NCBI GenBank assembly: GCA_946699065.1
Contig: CAMPDV010001789.1
Location: forward strand, 1 to 64,000
Direction of reading: 5' to 3'
Source of the DNA: Loxodes magnus
Lineage: Eukaryota > Ciliophora > Karyorelictea > Loxodida > Loxodidae
DNA length: 64,000 nucleotides
Of this stretch, positions 1 to 11,969 are shown one piece after another. The position numbers were made by a program, and so were the translations under genes. Each line of letters opens with the position of its first letter. The stretch's first letter is position 1. Below the pieces are notes generated by a model. That model had not been told where the DNA came from. It did no database searches and was given only the letters and a program-made list of their open reading frames with translations.

Positions 1-1773
1 TAAGAGTAGTAACAGTATTTGATCCTTGCTAACTGATATGCTTACCACGAGATATATCTGGATTCACAAAAGTTTTTCTCAAGTTCTTGCAAAATATTCT
101 CTGATTCTTAAAGATCAATTACATTGTGAAAAAATAGACTTAAGATCAGGTCACATGAAATTAGGTACTATGAAGCTTTAAGCTAAGTCAGTTTGGTTGA
201 AATTAACTTTAAAGAGATTTAAATAATTGTCGTTGTTATTAGCTTTACTTGAGATAGATGCAAAGCAAACTCTTTTTCCATTTTAATAGTTGTGGATGAA
301 TTTTGGTTTATCCATTTATTATATTAATAGAAGTCCATAGATAATATATCCTCTTCACTGTATATCACTGATTTCACCTTCAAATAATTTAACATAAGAT
401 TGAAAAGGAAAAAGACATTAGAAGCTTAATATAATGTTTTTCTTTGAAGTTTATCAGTTAAAGTTGAAGGAAAGCTAGGGTCTGGATGATATTGAGAATA
501 CCTTTGTGTATGAAGGACTTGATAATATCAGTGACATTTTTTGAAGATTCATCTTAAGAGATTATGATAGTAGATTTTTTAATTCTATCTACTCTCTCAA
601 GAGATTATAGAGTTTAAAATAAAATATTGTATCTCATAAAAACAGGCATTATAATAGGGAATAATTCTTCTGTGCTTAATTTTAGGGTATCTACAAAGGC
701 TTGGTACTGCTTTTAAACCGACTCATAAATTTCGGGATAATACTCCATAGTGCCTAAACTATCACATTTCTGCTCTGTATAAGTAAACTCAGGAGTGAAT
801 TTAAAATCTAGGAATTGACCATAATGACATTGTTAATCTGCCAAACATTGGAAATTTCATTAAGATAATTTCTTCTCTCTTTTAATTTAAGTTCATATAC
901 TATTCACTTTTAATGTAAGTATTGCTTAAAAAGCGAATAATACTACTTTCTTATGCTATTTATTCAAAATTCTAAGCTTAGCTCAAATCTTTATACTCAT
1001 TTTGAATTTAAAAATTTTTTAAATTCAAAGTTGTTAAGATTTCCAACCAACTCAGTACATCCTTTCTTAACTTCTTGTTTTCGTATAACTTAAGCTCTGA
1101 TTCTAAACCGTCTTCCCGTTTACAATAGCCGATGATAATTCAAATCATAGCTTGAAATAATTCTGTCGTTTAATCTTAGTTACGCTCTAGGTTTTTACTT
1201 ATTTTCAGCTCTATCAAAAAAGGATGTTCCATACGCTGTCAAAAGAATTTGGATATTATACCATATATCTTATCTTATTTCAAAGTTACTCATATTCAAA
1301 TACTGACATCCTTTATCTGATCCCATTTCTAGAACAATCTTCCATTTAGTTTAGCTCTACGAGGCATAAACTAGGTATAAAAAATATCCTCAATAGTCAC
1401 TAAAGGCACCACATCCTTCAATTTTATTTCCAAATATAGCGTAGAATTTATCACTATTACTATTAGTTGAAGCTTATTGATCACTAGTTATAAGAAGTTT
1501 GTCTAATCTAAATTTCACCCAGATAGAGATATGTAACTCAGGAAAGTCAAAAGAACTTATTGGTCCATGGATTATAAACTGTTTATCAGGTAGGAGACTT
1601 ATTTAAATACCATCTTTAGGTAGATTTTTGAGTATCTTTTCTTATTACTCGGCAACTTACTAAGTCTGGTCAACTTACTAGGCTATATTAATAGAAGTCA
1701 TATGGAAGATAGGCTATTTATGTCCTTGCTGAGATGCTTTAAGATTATTTTGCTCTTTGAATTTTAGAAACAT
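1..1773 (-). pseudogene. decayed LamG-GT13 glycosyltransferase copy, 3' end outside window
   Basis: This is the most diverged member of the window's glycosyltransferase family. The LamG-like part is recognisable at about 1,580-960 (a Phe-Ile-Ile-His-Gly-Pro start and the Gly-Asn-Lys-x-Glu-Gly-Cys block). The catalytic part is recognisable at about 760-20, with SEEDILSMDF in place of the family's CEDD motif and an RKTFVNP...RGKHI C-terminal block at the window edge. The first in-frame ATG is near 1,773, but no signal anchor like that of the intact copies follows it, so the N-terminus looks truncated. The reading frame has to change at least three times to follow the homology (roughly 900-800, 450-400 and 80-60), which is more than I would put down to introns. 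I infer a decayed paralog. It lies tail-out at the left edge, so its C-terminus is not in the window. Confidence 0.6.
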
Positions 1774-2044
1774 AAAGAATTTAAAAAAAGAAGAAGAAAA
1801 GCCAGCAAACAGATTAAGGTTTAAAGTTTCATTTTTAATTAAAAAAATAAACAAATTATAATGCTGCTTAGTTTATATTTAATGAAAACTAGGTTAAATA
1901 TAAAATTTCTTATTAGTTAAGAGATAAATGGAATAGAAGAAACGAGTTTAGAGAGATTATAATAAAGTCTTAATGGTAGAATTTATTATGAATGATTGCA
2001 TATAATTTATAGTTAAAGGGTATAATATCATAAGAAATTAATAA

Positions 2045-2704
2045 TGTATATTTTCAATATTTGGTATAAGGTTAGAGAATATAATAGTGAATTGCAAAGG
2101 AGAAAATAAAATAACTTAGTCTTTAGTATTGGATCATTTACTATTAGATGCTCGTGGAGATAATTTAAGATACTAATTAAATCAACTTTATGTGTCTAAG
2201 TTAGGCGTTGTTCTATTATAGGATGGAAATATGAAGAATATTAATAAAACTAAACTTAAATAAAATGATTAAAGGTATATGCTTTTGAAAGTATATCGAT
2301 GATCTAATAGACAAAAAAGAATATTATTATATATTGTACCAAATCATTAAAACACTAAAAATATTTAGACTATTAATTCCAAGATTACTGCTACATAAAG
2401 GATGAAATGGGATAAATTTAAATCACAGCCATCTGAGTAAAACGATTGAAAATGAAATTTTTATCGAAGAATAGTAGAGAATTAATAATAAAGAAGCACA
2501 GCCTATGTAAATTAAAAGTTCAGCATGTTTTATTAAAAGAGTTATAAATTTTAGTAAAGCCTTTTTTCGGAGTTGCTTTTAATCTAGTTAACACATTAAT
2601 TTAAAAGCTTGCTTCGTGTACTAGCTTTTAGTTTTTATTCAGGTTACGAATTCAGCTACTCATTCTTACCTAATTAAGTTTTTCAAAAAAATATTAAAGA
2701 ATGA
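2045..2704 (+). CDS. protein of unknown function
   Basis: About 220 residues read without a frame change to a TGA at 2702-2704. The composition is that of a real protein rather than of AT-rich spacer, for example DHLLLDARGDNLRYQLNQLY followed by KLGVVLLQDGN, and the C-terminus reads QVFQKNIKE. Several TGA codons inside are read as Trp. I do not recognise a family. No ATG in frame is evident near 2,045, so the true start is unknown and may lie in an upstream exon. It converges on the coiled-coil gene on the other strand, whose proposed stop is only about 60 bp away. Confidence 0.45.
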
Positions 2705-2764
2705 ACTATAAAAATTTTGTTACTTTATTCATAATAATAAATGTTCCTGACGAAACCAGGATAT

Positions 2765-3495
2765 TCAATTAATTTCCACTGTTCCTATTATCAATTTCTT
2801 TCTAATAAAAATAAGATAAATTGAGTTTAGCGATTATCGAGGATTTTCACCTCTTTATGCTGAACACCAGATTGCTCCGGTATTAAAAATAAAGTTTTAA
2901 AAGTCAAACTCTTCCCATTGCTCTTGTTATTTCCAATTCTATCTTTATTTCTAATCAAATTTTCTCTTATAGATGTATCCTAATTTATTTAAGTAAGTTT
3001 TTCTCTGATCTTTCTCTACTATATTTGTTTTTATTCCTCTACTGTGCTTGTATTCTTCTTTATTTATATCAATACTACGTCTCGAAAATTTGGAATTTCA
3101 TGCAGTGTCTTCACAAGTGTTCTGTTGAATTGCTGTAATAACTTTTTTCACTACTTTTTGTGATTAAACCTTAGTTTTCCTATTGGTCTCTTCAATCATC
3201 ATTGGATCTGCTTTTTGTTCTTCAAGCTTCTTTTCTACTATTTCCAGTCTATTAATCAGATCAGATTGCTTCTGAAGTTAATTTTGGGATTAGTTATTCT
3301 GGTCTTAAGATATTTTTCAGAAAGCGCTTAGTTCTCTTTCTTAGGACATAAGGCCGGATTTATTTATTCCGCTAGGCTGAGTTGTTCCATCAGCTTTTCC
3401 TTATTCTTTCTCAATTTTCTAACCTCTTGCTGAAGGTTCAGCACAACTTTGATGAGCTATTTAATATCGGCCAGAAGGATTAAGTTCTGAAACAT
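2765..3495 (-). CDS. coiled-coil protein of the DPM-x-IE family (copy 1)
   Basis: A charged helical stretch (LQQEVRKLRKNKEKLMEQL) starts about 30 residues after the ATG at 3,495. Further on is SDLINRLEIVEKKLEEQ, ending in the motif ADPMMIEE. The downstream half is basic and Gln-rich. Two relatives in this window (4.1-4.9 kb and 24.6-25.6 kb) share the same order: helical coil, then a D-P-M-x-I-E motif, then a basic tail. The reading frame is not continuous over the whole span, so there may be very short introns or the gene may be decayed. The proposed stop is TGA at 2,765. Function unknown; a nucleic-acid-binding role is only a guess from the basic tail. Confidence 0.45.
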
Positions 3496-4084
3496 CCTAG
3501 TGAAGAGAAGACTTTATCTGCTTCCTTGGATTTTCATAGGATGTAGGACTTATTACGTGCGTAACTTACTAGAAATTATTCTTCTCGCCATATACTGATT
3601 GAATTCCAGGCAGTTACGGTTAAGAAAAGAAAACTGGCTAAAATTGGATTAAGGTTTCCTCTTCAACTTTTTGGAGATAATTTAGAAATCTCTTTGAATC
3701 CTTCCAAATTTAAAATATATATATCAATTTCTTTATTTAATCTATTTTTTATGAAATATTTAACTTAAAGTTTGACTTGTAATTAACTAAAATTAAATTA
3801 AGTCTTTTATTTTACTTCTCTTAAATGAAGGAGTATAATAACATATATATAAGATCTACATTAATTACATGAGTATTTCCCTTTTTATATCTTAAATTAA
3901 TTGTTTCTTAATTGTTTTAAAGCTTGTATCATTCAAAAAACTCTAAGTTATAAATCTTTATATTAATAGTTAATCTTTGATATTCGAAGCAAGCGGTTTA
4001 TTACCTTAAATCTTATCTCAATATTATAAAGTCCTAAAGCCTTTAATAAATTTAATCATAAATACAATTAAAAAATTAAATTTT

Positions 4085-4905
4085 TAACTTTTTTGGAGAT
4101 ATTTCAACCTCTTACCAGCCAACCTTTAGATTGATATAGAGGCTAAATATAAAAGTTTAAATATCTCTATAACTCTCATCCTTGCTATACATACTATCCC
4201 TGAGGTATCCTTTCGCCTAGAAAATTATTGGTATCTTTCATCTTGTATATTTTCCAAATTTGTTGCAATATAATCCTTCTCTTTTTAGTTGTAGCTACTG
4301 TTGTAGCTTCTTTTTATTCTTCAACTTCTTCTAGTAGTTTTAGTATTCTTATTTAAAATTTTGAAATTCTTTATATTGCCCATTGATGTCTTAGAGAGTT
4401 GCATAAATAGAATCTTTTTACTCTTCTTTTAGGCTTAAATCTTGAGTTATTTCTCCTTCGATTATCATTGGGTCATTTCCTTATTATTGTATGTCCATTT
4501 AATGCTGCAATTTTTTTATGGTTTTCTTCTATTCTTTCTATTTGTTGACCAGTTCTTTCTGCTTCTATGTTAGTGTTATGATTAATTGTTCTAGTCTTTT
4601 GAAATATTTCAAAATGCTTAAGATCTGTTTCTTAGTTCATGATTCTCAATTCTATTTCCTCTGCAATTTCAAGTTTTTCCACCTATCTCTTATTATCTTT
4701 CTTCAGCTTTTTTATCTCTTCCTCGAGATCTAACATCACTTTATCAGTTAATTATGGCTTATTTACTGCTCTTGGTGAGATTCGAGACTTCCGAGCGCAT
4801 AATACTTTTAGCCTATTTCCTAGGCTTTTCTACAGAAGTGGAAGATTCGATTTGATGGATAACCATTTTGGTTTCTTTTCCTAATCCTAAAATTTCTAGG
4901 ATGTA
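4085..4905 (-). CDS. coiled-coil protein of the DPM-x-IE family (copy 2)
   Basis: This copy reads a helical segment (LDLEEEIKKLKKDNKRQVEK), then the family motif as NDPMIIEGEI, then a coil and a short Cys-containing tail (GLYCNKFGKY). It is a neighbour and same-strand relative of the gene at 2,765-3,495, so the pair probably arose by tandem duplication. The frame is not continuous throughout, and both ends are approximate: no clear terminal TGA was found. TGA at one position in the tail is read as Trp. Family and function are not recognised. Confidence 0.42.
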
Positions 4906-5640
4906 ATTAACTCCTACTTTTTTGGAACCACGAAGAATCCTATTTGAATCCTGACAAATAATTAAGCTTATAAATAAAATTATTTATAAATGCTTAAAAC
5001 ATTTAACTAATTATATTTTTCTATAAGACTACTAAGCTATTGATATCTTTATATAAGAAACTATTAATATCTTCCATACTTTATATTTTCTTGCTATTCA
5101 CTTCCTTTAGAACCAAATCCTCGCTTTCTTTCTTAGTTTTTTGATATTCTAAAATGCATTATTTTTAGTTAATATTTACTCTCATATATCTATTATTAAA
5201 TCATCATTTAATAAAAAATTAATTAAAACTCGGGAATCTAAACCTTAAGTTCTAACTTGATAGATCAATCTTAAGTCTTATTTAACTAACAAGAGTCAAA
5301 AATACAAAAAAGATAAATCTACTCAGGTTAAGGATTGTAAAATACTTAATTTCCTAACAAACTGAAAAGATTTGAGAAGTCTCTTGAGCAAGGAGTTATT
5401 TAGCTTTAATGCTTAATGAGAAAATGAATACAGAAATACAGATTACGAAGACGGAAATTAGAATCTTAGGCTTCTTTTGTAAAATAAAAAAAGAAAGATT
5501 AATGCTTGGTAAGTTAAGTTTAGCTTTAAATTGAAACCTTAACTTTAAAATTTATACTAATAAAAAAAAACCTAGCAGCAAATCCATAGAAAAATAAAGA
5601 AGAAGTTCAAGATGGAAATTGAATAAAAATTTCTAATATA
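4906..5640. other. AT-rich spacer, no gene seen
   Basis: The stretch holds only low-complexity A/T tracts by eye, and no reading gives protein-like composition. It ends at the left edge of the first structured repeat. Confidence 0.4.
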
Positions 5641-6170
5641 AATAAATAAATTTTATTATAGAGCTCGTAGCACTCTCGTTGGTGCGCAGCTCTTTAAAAA
5701 AAATGTTTCATACTGACAAGAATGTTTGTTACTGATAAAATTATCAGATACTGATAAACCTTGTTCAATACTGGTATAATTATTCAGTACTGATAAAAAT
5801 GTTCAATACTGATATAATTTTAGAATACTCGTATCTTTAATACTTGCTGGAGGTCCAAGGACATGGCAGGATTGTGTCTCATTGCATCACCAAAGCAGAG
5901 GACGACATGTGTCAATTATGGGTACTTAAATTCCCCATCTCTGATGAAGCTCGTAATATTATTTCTTTTTCGTTCCAGAATTAAAACTAAACTAAGCTAA
6001 ACCAAGCCAAGCCAGTGTCGAAGGTCTAAGAATCTTATGTCTCGAGGCCAAACCAAAGCAGAGGAAGACATAAAGTCGATTATGGGTACTTAACTTCCCC
6101 AACCTCTGATGAAGATGACCTTGTTGTTCACCTTCGAACAACTATGGCGGTTTTAAAAATTATATAATAA
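5641..6170 (+). repeat. structured ~520-bp repeat element, copy 1
   Basis: A GC-richer island in the AT-rich DNA, present three times in the window (also inverted at 22,718-23,208 and direct at 28,975-29,508). It opens with ATAAATAAATTTTATTATAG and a hairpin (5,660-5,693) pairing AGAGC...GCTCT around a TCTCGTTG loop. A zone at about 5,710-5,820 carries several imperfect repeats of TACTGATA. Then come two related ~60-bp units (5,891-5,949 and 6,052-6,113), each able to fold as a closed junction: CAGAG...CTCTG as closing stem, an inner GAC...GTC hairpin and a GGG...CCC hairpin. I see no protein reading. It could be a non-autonomous mobile element, a terminal repeat of a larger one, or a family of structured RNA genes. 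Confidence 0.8.
5660..5693 (+). other. conserved terminal hairpin of repeat copy 1
   Basis: AGAGC pairs with GCTCT and GCAC pairs with GTGC, leaving the loop TCTCGTTG. The same loop is kept in all three copies. In copy 3 the inner GCAC becomes GTAC, which still pairs through a G-U wobble, suggesting the fold matters. Confidence 0.6.
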
Positions 6171-6261
6171 AAACTTTATTTCAAGCCCTAAATTAAACGT
6201 TTTTTATTGTTGTCAAAAGACTGGATATTTATGGAGGTAAAGCTTAAAGTGAAAAAGAGTA

Positions 6262-6540
6262 CTTGATAAACACTGAAAATAATTTGGAACATAGAGGATA
6301 TTATATTATAACTATTTTGGAGGTATTTACATAAAGAAATCGATATTAGCTTTTCATGTGGGACTCTATTCAAGCGGGATCTTGATAAATAATAGCAACA
6401 AAATAAATAGCTTCAAAGGGGCAACGATGACCTTTTAATTATTTGAAATTTTGAGAAAAATTACAGAAGATGGAAGAGCAATTCTATTAGTTTATTAAAC
6501 AGAAAGAAGACCTTTCCCAGTTTGAAATTGATTCAGATAA
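6262..6540 (+). pseudogene. remnant of an ABCG-type transporter ATP-binding domain
   Basis: One frame gives a weak but ordered match to the second half of an ABCG nucleotide-binding domain: GGIYIKKSIL where the family has the SGGE-x-KR-x-SI signature, then a short spacer, SFKGATMTFQLFEILRK where the family has the SGLDS...A block, then ITEDGRAILLVYQ where the family has EGRTIICTIHQ. The Walker B Asp-Glu pair is not present, and there is no Walker A upstream; the sequence to the left is the repeat element. I infer a short decayed host-gene fragment, possibly captured beside the repeat. The match is by memory of the family only. Confidence 0.35.
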
Positions 6541-6939
6541 AGACATATACAGTCAAGCAAAGAATAATAAAAACTTTTAATTTTCTTTAATTTGAGGAGG
6601 AAACATTTCTTCTAATTAAATATAACTCTAACCCTTTTAGTTAAAATTAATTGGTTAATATATCTATATTAATCAAGCCATGTTCCTTATAATTTATTTT
6701 AACTTCAAAGCCTAAATACTAAAATAAAAATTAAGATTCGCCCTGTTAAAAATTAAAAAGATTTAAATAATTATAAGATTCAGCTTTAGACTAGATGCCA
6801 GATAGAAAATTTAGCTTTGTTAATTAGCTATCATATATCAACTTATATTTAAACAAGTTAGTTCCTTTTAGTCTAGTTAGATATTCCTTAATTAGTTCTA
6901 TCTAATTTATTAAGCTAATTATTTTTAGGTCTTTACTCG

Positions 6940-7816
6940 CTATTAAGATAAATCTTATATAATTGATACCTCTAAACCAAGAATATAGCCCTCACTTAAC
7001 AGCTAATGCGCTAATCCTGACGAGTAATCTACTCTTACAAAGGAATAATAGATTCTTACTAGAAAGAGGCTAATTCTCTTTAAAAATTAAGTTACTGTAA
7101 ATTAATCAAAATAGATTTGGATTCACTTATGCTATCATTCTGGTTAAAATCATAATCTTATAATTTAAGTCTGCAAATCAGTTTGCCAATTACTAAATAA
7201 AAGCTTAAATATAGATATCAGGATTACTAATTATTTGTATAAAAGCTTTATGGTTATAACTGGACATAGAAGTAAATAAACCTCTTATAAATGTATTAAA
7301 AGTATATTTGATAACTTAAATGAAGCAAATTAATGATGTAAAGGATATTTAAATAGTAACGAATGGCTATTAAAAGGATAAAGAGAATTGTATAGTATAC
7401 AAGGATATAAATAGCTTATCAATATTGAAAACTAGAGTAATAAAAATGATTAATGAATGACTAAGACAAATAGTTTAAATCCTTAATTATACATTAGTAT
7501 CTTATAAATAATTTTAGTTAGTAGCGCTTATTTAAAATTTGACCTACATTAAATTGAATAATTTACTATATTAGCCGTTTAACTCGTTACTTACATCAAT
7601 TATCCAAAGATAAATTTTCAAATCTTCTCTTTAGAAATTCTAAAATTATATCATATACTAAGAAAACGTGAATTTAACCTGTCTAATAATTGTTTTAAGC
7701 TTAGCTCTGATACTTATTTATCATTTTAGCTGAAGCTCTATAACCTTTACTTTCAATATCTATTTAAACAGGCATAAAGAAATAAGATTGAGATTTAATT
7801 TTAAGTTTATCATTGA
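6940..7816 (+). CDS. protein of unknown function
   Basis: A continuous reading of about 290 residues ends at TGA 7814-7816. Composition is convincing: TSKPRIQPSLNSQCANPDEQ near the start, then IWIHLCYHSGQN, FMVITGHRSKQTSYKCIKS and NLNEANQWCKGYLNSNEWLL. Four or more in-frame TGAs read as Trp. The frame stays protein-like upstream to about 6,850, so the start is not fixed. I do not recognise the family. It converges on the small minus-strand gene at 7,896, with about 80 bp between the stops. Confidence 0.5.
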
Positions 7817-7895
7817 TGGAAATAAAAATAAAAGCATTTTCACTAAAATAGAATAAAAACGAAAAAACTAGAAATTTTATACTCTTACTAGAACT

Positions 7896-8216
7896 TCAGT
7901 CACTTGACAGACTTTTTTCATCTGAATTAATATCTAACATCAACTTTCTTTCCTCATTTTCATAATTTATAACAACTATGTTTGGTTCTTTAATCTTATT
8001 AATTTACTCTAGTAAAGAAAACTTCGGAGAGATTTCCTGCTTTTTACTTTAGGGTAATTTACTCCTTGATTATTAGTCATTCTCAGTAGTAGAACCTTTT
8101 TAATTTTATTTCTATTCGACGAGAATTTGCCAACATTTCAAACTGTTTTTAGATAATGATTTTTTATTCTGAAATAAACTATCAGACAACCTGTTCAAAT
8201 TGTTTTCAGATTACAT
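7896..8216 (-). CDS. small protein, paralog of the gene at 43,009
   Basis: A 106-residue frame runs from ATG at 8,216 to TGA at 7,896. The C-terminal third contains NIVVINYENEERKLMLDINS, which matches NLIVVNYENEENKSVLDINS in the plus-strand gene at 43,009 residue by residue, with mostly synonymous or conservative differences. That protein-level conservation supports real coding in both. The N-terminal part is Ser/Lys/Gln-rich and not alike. Here the protein stops about ten residues after the shared block, whereas the other copy continues into a hydrophobic segment. Function unknown. Confidence 0.6.
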
Positions 8217-9157
8217 TATTTAAAATTGTTCTCTTTCTCAAAATTTGTCATATATCAAAACCCTTAAGTTAAATAATTGCCTTTTAACGAAATTCAAGCA
8301 AAGCTTACTGTTTTACTCATTATTTAAGAATTGATAAGAAAAGACTAATCTTTTTTAATAAGTAATTTGAACTATACACTTTAATTGTATATCTTTGCTA
8401 TATATACTACAATATTTAGCCAATACTCAAAATGAAGGAATGTCTATTTACTTTACTTACCCAATTTGTATAAATTAACGAAGTTAAAGTGCAATGCTAG
8501 TTATTTATTGCAATGTCTTTAGGTTTAATATTGTCTGAAGTTACTTGCTAGATTTCCTATTGCTCTTAGTATTTTTATTGAGATGTTTAAACTTATGTAA
8601 TAATAATGAAACTAAGTTAGTTAAAATTGTTAGGATTAATATTTTATGATTTACTTCCAGTCTTAAGGAATTAATCTGAAGTAGCTTGATAAAATTAATT
8701 ATTTATGAACCAAAGTCTTTGAAGAATACGAATCAAGATACTTAATTGATTTTGGTAATCCTTGACTATGGAGGTTCATTCACTAGCACGTGATCTATTT
8801 TTACAGAAACTGATCAGAAGATTATAATTAGTAAATAAACTAAAAGTGGTTGAGAGGAAAGATTTGAACCTAAGGTAGTTGCCTCAATATATTCCAATTA
8901 ATAATTAAGTTTGAATTAATGCACTAATTTGATTTTAGTTCTAAACCTTTTGAGTTTTTTATGATATTAAATAGAGATATTTGAACTAAATTCCTATTTT
9001 CTTTTGACTTATATCCCTTTTAGTTTCCATTCACACCTTTCTAACTTCACAAAATAATGAATTTGAATTACTCTACTCCAGTATAGCCCTTTACTATAAT
9101 TAGTAAATTTCTTGGAATATAAATATAGAATGGTAAAGTTTCTAGTATAATAAGGAA
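8217..9157. other. AT-rich spacer
   Basis: No reading with convincing composition was found by eye. A tRNA T-arm-like string near 8,860 was examined and rejected. Confidence 0.35.
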
Positions 9158-9676
9158 ATGTTATTAAGCTATTTATTCCAATTTTATCTGATAAATAATC
9201 TTAATAATAGAATAATCTTCATATTTCAAATGGATTGTTTAAAGCAACCAAGAAAAATTACTTATTCTCAGATAGAGCTGAATTTTAACATAGTTATAAG
9301 AATAAAATTTCCAGTTTCATTTAAATATAGCAAACCAAACTTAACTTTTAGTAGATAAGACCTAAATAACTATTAGTTGGATTATGACTTCTACTTATTC
9401 TAGTTTAAATAGAAAGTTCAGCGTAATTAAGCATTAAGATAAAGATTCTACAGTTAAAATTAATATTAATTATGCTTTGTGAATTAAATAGAAGGAATAG
9501 AATAGTATAGTTTTAATAAGCTAAGAGATAAAGTAAAGGGCTTTATAATTAGACATTAATCAATAAATGCTCTTAAAGCTTTATTTTAATCTTGTGGAGA
9601 GGCTCCATATTCTTTATTTATATTTATTAGGTTTTTCAACTTCTAGAATTTTTGTAACCTTATCCTTGATGCCTGA
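9158..9676 (+). CDS. possible protein of unknown function
   Basis: ATG at 9,158 opens a 172-residue frame ending at TGA 9674-9676. The first 66 residues contain none of TAA, TAG or TGA, and the later part (for example QIEGIEQYSFNKLRDKVKG and ALFQSCGEAPYSL) has balanced composition. There is no homology support, and every frame is open under this code, so this is a tentative call. Confidence 0.3.
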
Positions 9677-10948
9677 GTCTGGTTTTATTTAAAGTTACTT
9701 TCAACTACTATTTAATGTTTTTCGACTATATGACTTAACCAATTTTCTATATTGGGCTTTCCTGATAAAACAAACTTATTAATTCAAATATCGAAAAGCG
9801 GAATTATAGTACCCAAAGAAATAAAACTACTATTAATCAAGTAGCTATAAGTCAGTTAATTGAATGAAATTAAAAAAATATATTTAGAATCAAATGCAAG
9901 AAGTAAATCATTTGATAAAACCAAAAGTCAGAAAGGTTTATTTATAGAATAGAAGATACTCTAGCACTACTTTTAATCATATTTTAATCTGTAATTTACA
10001 TTTGATAGTAATCTCCTTAAGACTAAAATTTAATTATAGTTATTAAATAATAGTAAAGCAACCATGGATATGCTTAAGTTTAAGATAAATTTATGACTTT
10101 GAATGCTAAAACTTTGTTGATTTGGTTTATTCTTGAAATATAAGCTATTGTTATTTTTCAATTAGTCTATATTTAATTTATCAAGACTTATATTTTCTTC
10201 AATTTTTAAGATTTTCCAAGATAATAAATTTTTCTATAAAACTAAAATTGGTTCTATAAAGTAGAAATAGTGGCTACAGTGTTGATTGTAGCTTTATATA
10301 AAAGGTACATAATTTTAAGAATTGTAGTTCTTGTTTTCTAGTTAATTTCTAAAATAGCACTTCATTATATAATTTTATTTTAGTTATGTTGTAAATCATT
10401 TTATCAACTGAAAATATAAATTTAATATAATTAAAATTATTTTATATGCTAAGGATTTGCATTATGACTAAATTAAAGGAAATAAGTCTAATTATTCATC
10501 TTTTACTAATAAAGTTATTATTTACTTATAATTTTATCCTTTATACTTATATAAAGCTATTAAGATAATCATAAATACATTTTTTTATACTTGTTACTTA
10601 ATTAAATTGAAATAGAGTAAAAGCTTATAAGCTTAGAAATTGCTTTTTTAAAGGTGTGCTTTTTTTATTTTTAAACATATTCTAGTTGAATCTTATTTTG
10701 CTTATTAGGCTGAGTTTGAGTATCAAAGATAATCTAAATTGATGTATTATTTCCAAATGCTTTATTAATCTAGTTTGATATATAGATTATGCAAAAATAT
10801 TAGCAATGAAATTTAAACTAAACTAATAATTCTACTTTGCTTTAGTTTTATAGTCATAAAACTTTGATTGTGAAACGCTAATGAAGAAACTCACTTTGAA
10901 TTTATAATTTAATCTTATTAATATTTAGCTGTGCAGATTCATTATCAC
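9677..10948. other. long AT-rich stretch without a supported gene
   Basis: Mostly A/T runs; readings in all frames are dominated by Ile, Leu, Phe, Asn and Lys. A gene cannot be excluded without codon-usage scoring. Confidence 0.3.
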
Positions 10949-11640
10949 TCACTATTATTTTTCTATCATAGTTCTACTCAAATGTTTCTCTTATAATTTT
11001 TAAGTTATATTCTAGTTGTAAATTGATATTTACTTATCAACATAGGACTTATAATCCTTTTATGCCTCTATTTAATCTAATTATTGAGGCTTAAAGGTGG
11101 TTTTGTTGAACTAGTTAAAATAACTTTACTCTTGACCTCAATTTGATTTCTGCTTATTAATATAATTATGATTATAATATTATTTTCTTTCCTATAGTTC
11201 TAGTATTTCTATTTTTATTGTGCAAACAATTCTTACTAGTTATATATGTTTCGGTTTTATGAACTCTAGATTTTATTAATTTCTTGAATAACCTTTCAAG
11301 CTTTTTCAAGATTATTCTGTGCTGGTTATTATTTTTCTGCCTCATTTCATTATAATAATTTAGGTATTTTTTAGTCTTAATCCATAATTTTGCCTTAGTT
11401 TAGAGCTAGAATTTGTACAATTCCATTTTATTTATTTAAGTTTAAATACTTACCCATTTCTCTCTTTAAATCCTATCTTTACCAAAACACTTTATAGTGA
11501 ATTTTTAAACTTGTTAGTCTAATTTTATTTAAAGCTTATTAAGTTTATAAATGTCATTGCTTATAACAAGCATCCTTTTTATATCCTTTGCTACACATAT
11601 TTCAACTTATTCTTCAATCTAATTAATTATAAGTAACATG
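10949..11640 (-). CDS. possible basic, Gln/Lys-rich protein
   Basis: Reading towards a TGA at 10,949 gives protein-like segments: one frame reads NNNQHRIILKKLERLFKKL at about 11,310, and another reads NWGQEQSYFNQFNKTTFKPQ followed by LDQIEAQKDYKSYVDK nearer the end. The change of frame between them could be a short intron or decay. No family recognised, and the N-terminus is not located. Confidence 0.3.
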
Positions 11641-11969
11641 AAGCTTTATCAATAGAAAGCTATTAAGTATTTGTCATCCATCTAATCACTCTATTAGTTC
11701 TAACTAAAGCTAAGTTAAAAATTAAGCTTCTTATTTATAAGCTAAACTAAGTATATTCATATTTAGCTTAATAGTTTCTTAGCTAACTTAGTTTAATCAT
11801 ATACTCTAATTTTATTCTTAATGCTTAACTTAAATCCTAAGCTTACTAATACAAAGTTAACAGTGCTTGCATGCCAGTATTCTCTTCTCTCCTTTCAATT
11901 AGCTGCTTAAATACTTAATTAACTACTAGAAGTCACTATTTTATTTAAATCAGTCTAATCTTAATAAAC

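Noticed and set aside
6052-6150. CTGATGA near a GAA in the repeat, suggesting a hammerhead ribozyme
   Set aside because: Stem II could not be paired beside the core without mismatches, and the second unit lacks the core.
8850-8930. GGTTCAAATC-like T-arm on the minus strand, possible tRNA
   Set aside because: The T-stem has two mismatches, and no acceptor or anticodon arm could be matched in the required distance.
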